A stretch of DNA of 17,808 bases, taken from positions 1-17,808 of the forward strand of contig CAYZQI010000100.1 in NCBI GenBank assembly GCA_964480455.1. The letters are read 5' to 3'. The number at the start of each line of letters is the position of its first letter. Position 1 is the first letter of the stretch. This document shows positions 15,444 to 17,808 of the stretch, in pieces. Made by a program: the position numbers and the translations under genes. The notes under the pieces are model-generated. The model did no database searches. It saw only the letters and a list, made by a program, of their open reading frames with translations, and was not told the origin of the DNA. The stretch is from JAABSX01 sp964480455 (GTDB taxonomy: Bacteria > Bacteroidota > Bacteroidia > Cytophagales > Microscillaceae).

Positions 15444-15497
15444 ATACGATCAATACGATCAATACGATCAATACGATCAATACGATCAATACGATCA
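15444..15497. repeat. Six perfect tandem copies of a 9-bp unit (ATACGATCA)
   Basis: The unit ATACGATCA occurs six times without a mismatch, starting at 15444, 15453, 15462, 15471, 15480 and 15489. Each contains one GATC, so six GATC sites occur at 9-bp spacing. The array lies in the non-coding region between two convergent genes, inside the 3' untranslated part expected for the minus-strand amidotransferase mRNA. Confidence 0.97.
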
Positions 15498-15578
15498 ATC
15501 GCGCACTCCCATTGGTGCATGTCATGATGAGATGAGATTGTCACCGTATAAGTGTAACGTTATTTAAGGAACAAACTG

Positions 15579-17450
15579 CTAGTTATACAAAAGGCGTGAA
15601 CGGTTGTTGATAAATTGTTGGTACCACAATTCTAATGATAGAGCGCTCCATATTATTTCAGTATGCATGTTTGATCCTTCATGGTGCTTTTGGATCATTT
15701 TGCTTAACTCAACATGGTTAATAAATGGAAAGTGATCCTTAAATGAGTCATCCAATAACAACTCCAATTTTCTGCCTAGACCTTTTTTATTTCTTAACCA
15801 TTCCGCAATTGGCACACCAAAGCCTACTTTACTACGGTTGACAAATTTTCTGGGGAAGTGTTTTGATGCACACTCTTTAACAATTATTTTATTGCCATTG
15901 ATGAAGTGAATCTTTTTATTTATAGGCAGTGTTCTGCTCCAACATATTAAACGATGATCTAAAAATGGGACACGGGCTTCCAAAGCGCTTGCCATTGAAA
16001 CTTTATCAAGTCTTATTAATAGAGATTGAAGGTAAGTGTCTCTTTCGTATGCTAGTAATTGTTCAAGAAAAGTGGGTTCATTGTAGTATTGGGCATATAT
16101 TTCTTCTCTTTTGCCAATCCATTCATTGCTTTTGTTCAAAATTAAAAACAAATCGTTTAATGGAGTAAATCGAGAACATTCTATACTAGCTTTAGAAGGG
16201 GTTTCAATGACTTCTAGTAATTTTATCAATTTCCTAATTTTTAATAGCCTTGACAATTTGAATGCATTGGACTTGATTCCTTTTGGAATGAATTGGAGAA
16301 AATACGAGATCATTGGTATTTGATAGCGAGGGTAGCCAGCAAAAATTTCATCTGCTCCTTCTCCTGTAAGGACAACTGAAACGAATTTTTTGGCTTCTTT
16401 ACATAAGAAAAACAAAGGGACTGTATGGGGGTGGTTTAATGGCTCTTCTAATGTCCTTGTCGCTGTTTTTAAGCCATCAGTGAACTTTTCTTCGTCCATA
16501 AGAAAACTGTGATGCTCTGAATTTAAAAGACGAGCAACATAGCTTGCATATTTACTCTCATCATAACTTGCTTCAGAAAAACCAACTGAAAAAGTGTGCA
16601 GATGGTCTGCTTTATTCTTTCGCACATAGTAGCTAACTAAAGAAGAATCTACTCCTCCACTATTAAAAGTACCTAAAGGCACATCACTAATTAGCCTGTC
16701 TTGAACTGACGTTTCGAAAAGTGATTCGAAGCCAGCTAGGTTTTGAGGATTATTTTCGTAATTGTGTTGCTCAATGTCAGGGCTCCAGTATTTATTGATA
16801 ACAGGGTTTTGATTTTTAGAGGAAATTGACAAAGTATGTCCGGGCGGTAGTTCCATGATATCCGAAAAAAGAGTTTCACTACCGCTAATGTTTCTGAAAG
16901 CAATAAATTCTGGAACTCTATCTGTGTTTAATTTGGGATCTAATTTTGGATATTGAATTATTGCTTTAATCTCAGAAGAAAAAATCAGAACATCTGGTAA
17001 ATCTACGTAATATAGAGGTTTGATACCAATTCTATCTCGGCATAGGAGCAACTCTTGCTTTATATTACTCCAAAGAGCGAAAGCGAACATTCCGATAAGT
17101 TCTTGAAGCCAGTCAAAATTATCAAATTCAGCCAGTTTGAGTAAAACCTCTGTATCAGAATTTGTAGTGAAACAGTTAGCTTTCTTAAGCTTTTTGCGAA
17201 TTTCTTTATAATTGTAAATTTCACCATTATAAATTAGGACTTTATCTTTTATGTTGTCTATCATTGGTTGAGTGCCACCGCTCAGATCTATTATAGCCAA
17301 TCGACGATGAGCAAATGCTATAAATTTATTTATGTAGTAGCCAGAGTCGTCAGGCCCACGATGAGCAATCGCACGACTCATGTTTGCTATGACTTCTTTT
17401 TCTATAATTCCTGACCGATTCTTTCTGAAAATGCCTACAATACCACACAT
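15579..17450 (-). CDS. asnB: Asparagine synthase (glutamine-hydrolysing) family amidotransferase, second copy
   Basis: The start is set at 17450, giving MCGIVGIFRK with the catalytic Cys2 exposed after Met removal, and AAAAAGG just upstream. The frame open to 17564 adds a Lys/Arg-rich leader that would block the nucleophile. The 623-residue product has a glutaminase domain (AHRGPDDSGYY, AFAHRRLAIIDLSGG, IYNGEIYNYKE, NSDTEVLL) and a synthetase domain with PP-loop SGGVDSS at about 264-270, VVLTGEGADEIFAGYPRY, and VPFLDHRLICW. It is clearly diverged from the copy at 5095-7080 and its gene is much more AT-rich. It stands opposite wecB and the glycosyltransferase. Relatives in O-antigen and capsule loci (WbpS, WbmI types) amidate uronic-acid sugars, and that role fits here better than asparagine biosynthesis; this is inference from context. 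Confidence 0.93.
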   Translation of the reverse strand: MCGIVGIFRKNRSGIIEKEVIANMSRAIAHRGPDDSGYYINKFIAFAHRRLAIIDLSGGTQPMIDNIKDKVLIYNGEIYNYKEIRKKLKKANCFTTNSDTEVLLKLAEFDNFDWLQELIGMFAFALWSNIKQELLLCRDRIGIKPLYYVDLPDVLIFSSEIKAIIQYPKLDPKLNTDRVPEFIAFRNISGSETLFSDIMELPPGHTLSISSKNQNPVINKYWSPDIEQHNYENNPQNLAGFESLFETSVQDRLISDVPLGTFNSGGVDSSLVSYYVRKNKADHLHTFSVGFSEASYDESKYASYVARLLNSEHHSFLMDEEKFTDGLKTATRTLEEPLNHPHTVPLFFLCKEAKKFVSVVLTGEGADEIFAGYPRYQIPMISYFLQFIPKGIKSNAFKLSRLLKIRKLIKLLEVIETPSKASIECSRFTPLNDLFLILNKSNEWIGKREEIYAQYYNEPTFLEQLLAYERDTYLQSLLIRLDKVSMASALEARVPFLDHRLICWSRTLPINKKIHFINGNKIIVKECASKHFPRKFVNRSKVGFGVPIAEWLRNKKGLGRKLELLLDDSFKDHFPFINHVELSKMIQKHHEGSNMHTEIIWSALSLELWYQQFINNRSRLLYN

Positions 17451-17808
17451 ATGCGACCTTTTTAGGGTTTTTCTTGCTTTTTGAGCTAATTTATATGCTT
17501 TCAGCTCGCGGCGAATAGTGAGTTTCGTTTTTGATATAGAAATAAATCGATTTTGTTTGCACAAAAAAAGTTATTGGAGCTTCTTGCAAAAGTCTTAACC
17601 CTTGTCCGTTGCGATTGTGCAAGAAAACTAAGCTATTGAAATAAGAGAAATCTTCTGAGCTCTTAACCAAATTCCGAGGACGTAGAGTTTTCTCTAGGTA
17701 ATAAGTGCAAATCTATCTTGGCGGTGTGACCATTGTTATGATTAAGTATGCTCAATCAGTAGTGTCCGGTTTAACTTTTTTTAATAATGCATAACTAACT
17801 GTATTAAA
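17451..17808. other. Upstream region of the second amidotransferase; no gene seen
   Basis: This AT-rich stretch has no credible coding frame apart from the leader-like extension rejected above. It should contain the minus-strand promoter of the amidotransferase, but no box pair with good spacing was found. Near the right edge, TAGTGTCCGGTTTAAC (17760-17775) resembles the terminal inverted repeat of an insertion sequence. The rest of such an element would lie outside the window. Confidence 0.4.

Noticed and set aside
15444..15497. The 9-bp repeat array considered as a CRISPR array or plasmid iteron set.
   Set aside because: There are no spacers between units, units are far shorter than CRISPR repeats or typical iterons, and no cas or rep gene is nearby.
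17451..17564. A 38-residue N-terminal extension of the second asparagine synthase, considered as a targeting or regulatory leader.
   Set aside because: It would cover the catalytic Cys2, and a good ribosome site stands just before the internal MCGIVG start.

Overview
The window looks like part of an exopolysaccharide / cell-surface locus of a Gram-negative bacterium. It carries an outer-membrane polysaccharide export protein (SLBB family) followed by an outer-membrane beta-barrel, two class II asparagine-synthase-type amidotransferases, an acyl carrier protein, a UDP-GlcNAc 2-epimerase, a GT4 glycosyltransferase and several secreted adhesin-like proteins. An asparagine synthase with an acyl carrier protein is known from exosortase/PEP-CTERM polysaccharide clusters. 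Together with the overall style this suggests a Desulfobacterota-like (deltaproteobacterial) host, but that is inference; no rRNA or taxonomic marker is present, and no exosortase or PEP-CTERM motif is visible.

Layout. (1) 1-2.5 kb: end of a repeat element, a candidate promoter, then the export protein and the beta-barrel as an overlapping plus-strand pair. (2) 2.5-3.5 kb: a small secreted fibronectin-III-like protein on the minus strand, lying between two direct copies of the repeat element. (3) 3.7-7.1 kb: an NAD-synthase-family protein (+) converging on a minus-strand pair, asparagine synthase then acyl carrier protein, separated by 3 bp. (4) 7.26-7.44 kb: an inverted copy of the repeat element, then a 1115-residue secreted protein with two FN3-like domains, seven 93-94-residue cadherin-like repeats and a C-terminal DNRLRE-type domain. 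(5) 10.9-11.77 kb: no intact gene, but two decayed transposase fragments. (6) 11.77-17.45 kb: a clearly more AT-rich block with wecB, a glycosyltransferase, a secreted jelly-roll-like protein and, on the minus strand, a second asparagine-synthase-type amidotransferase. A 9-bp tandem repeat and a minus-strand terminator lie between the last two.

How it may work together (inference): the two amidotransferases, the NAD-synthase-like enzyme and the acyl carrier protein would supply or modify amide-bearing building blocks. WecB and the GT4 enzyme would supply and transfer ManNAc-type sugar. The SLBB protein and barrel would export the polymer, and the large cadherin/FN3 protein and the other secreted proteins would act at the surface or in the matrix. 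Polymerase, flippase, priming transferase and chain-length regulator are not in the window.

The most unusual feature is a dispersed element of up to about 190 bp, present four times (one copy cut by the window edge). Its inverted repeats are interlocked in the order a-b-hairpin-a'-b', so the two long stems cannot both form as simple nested hairpins.
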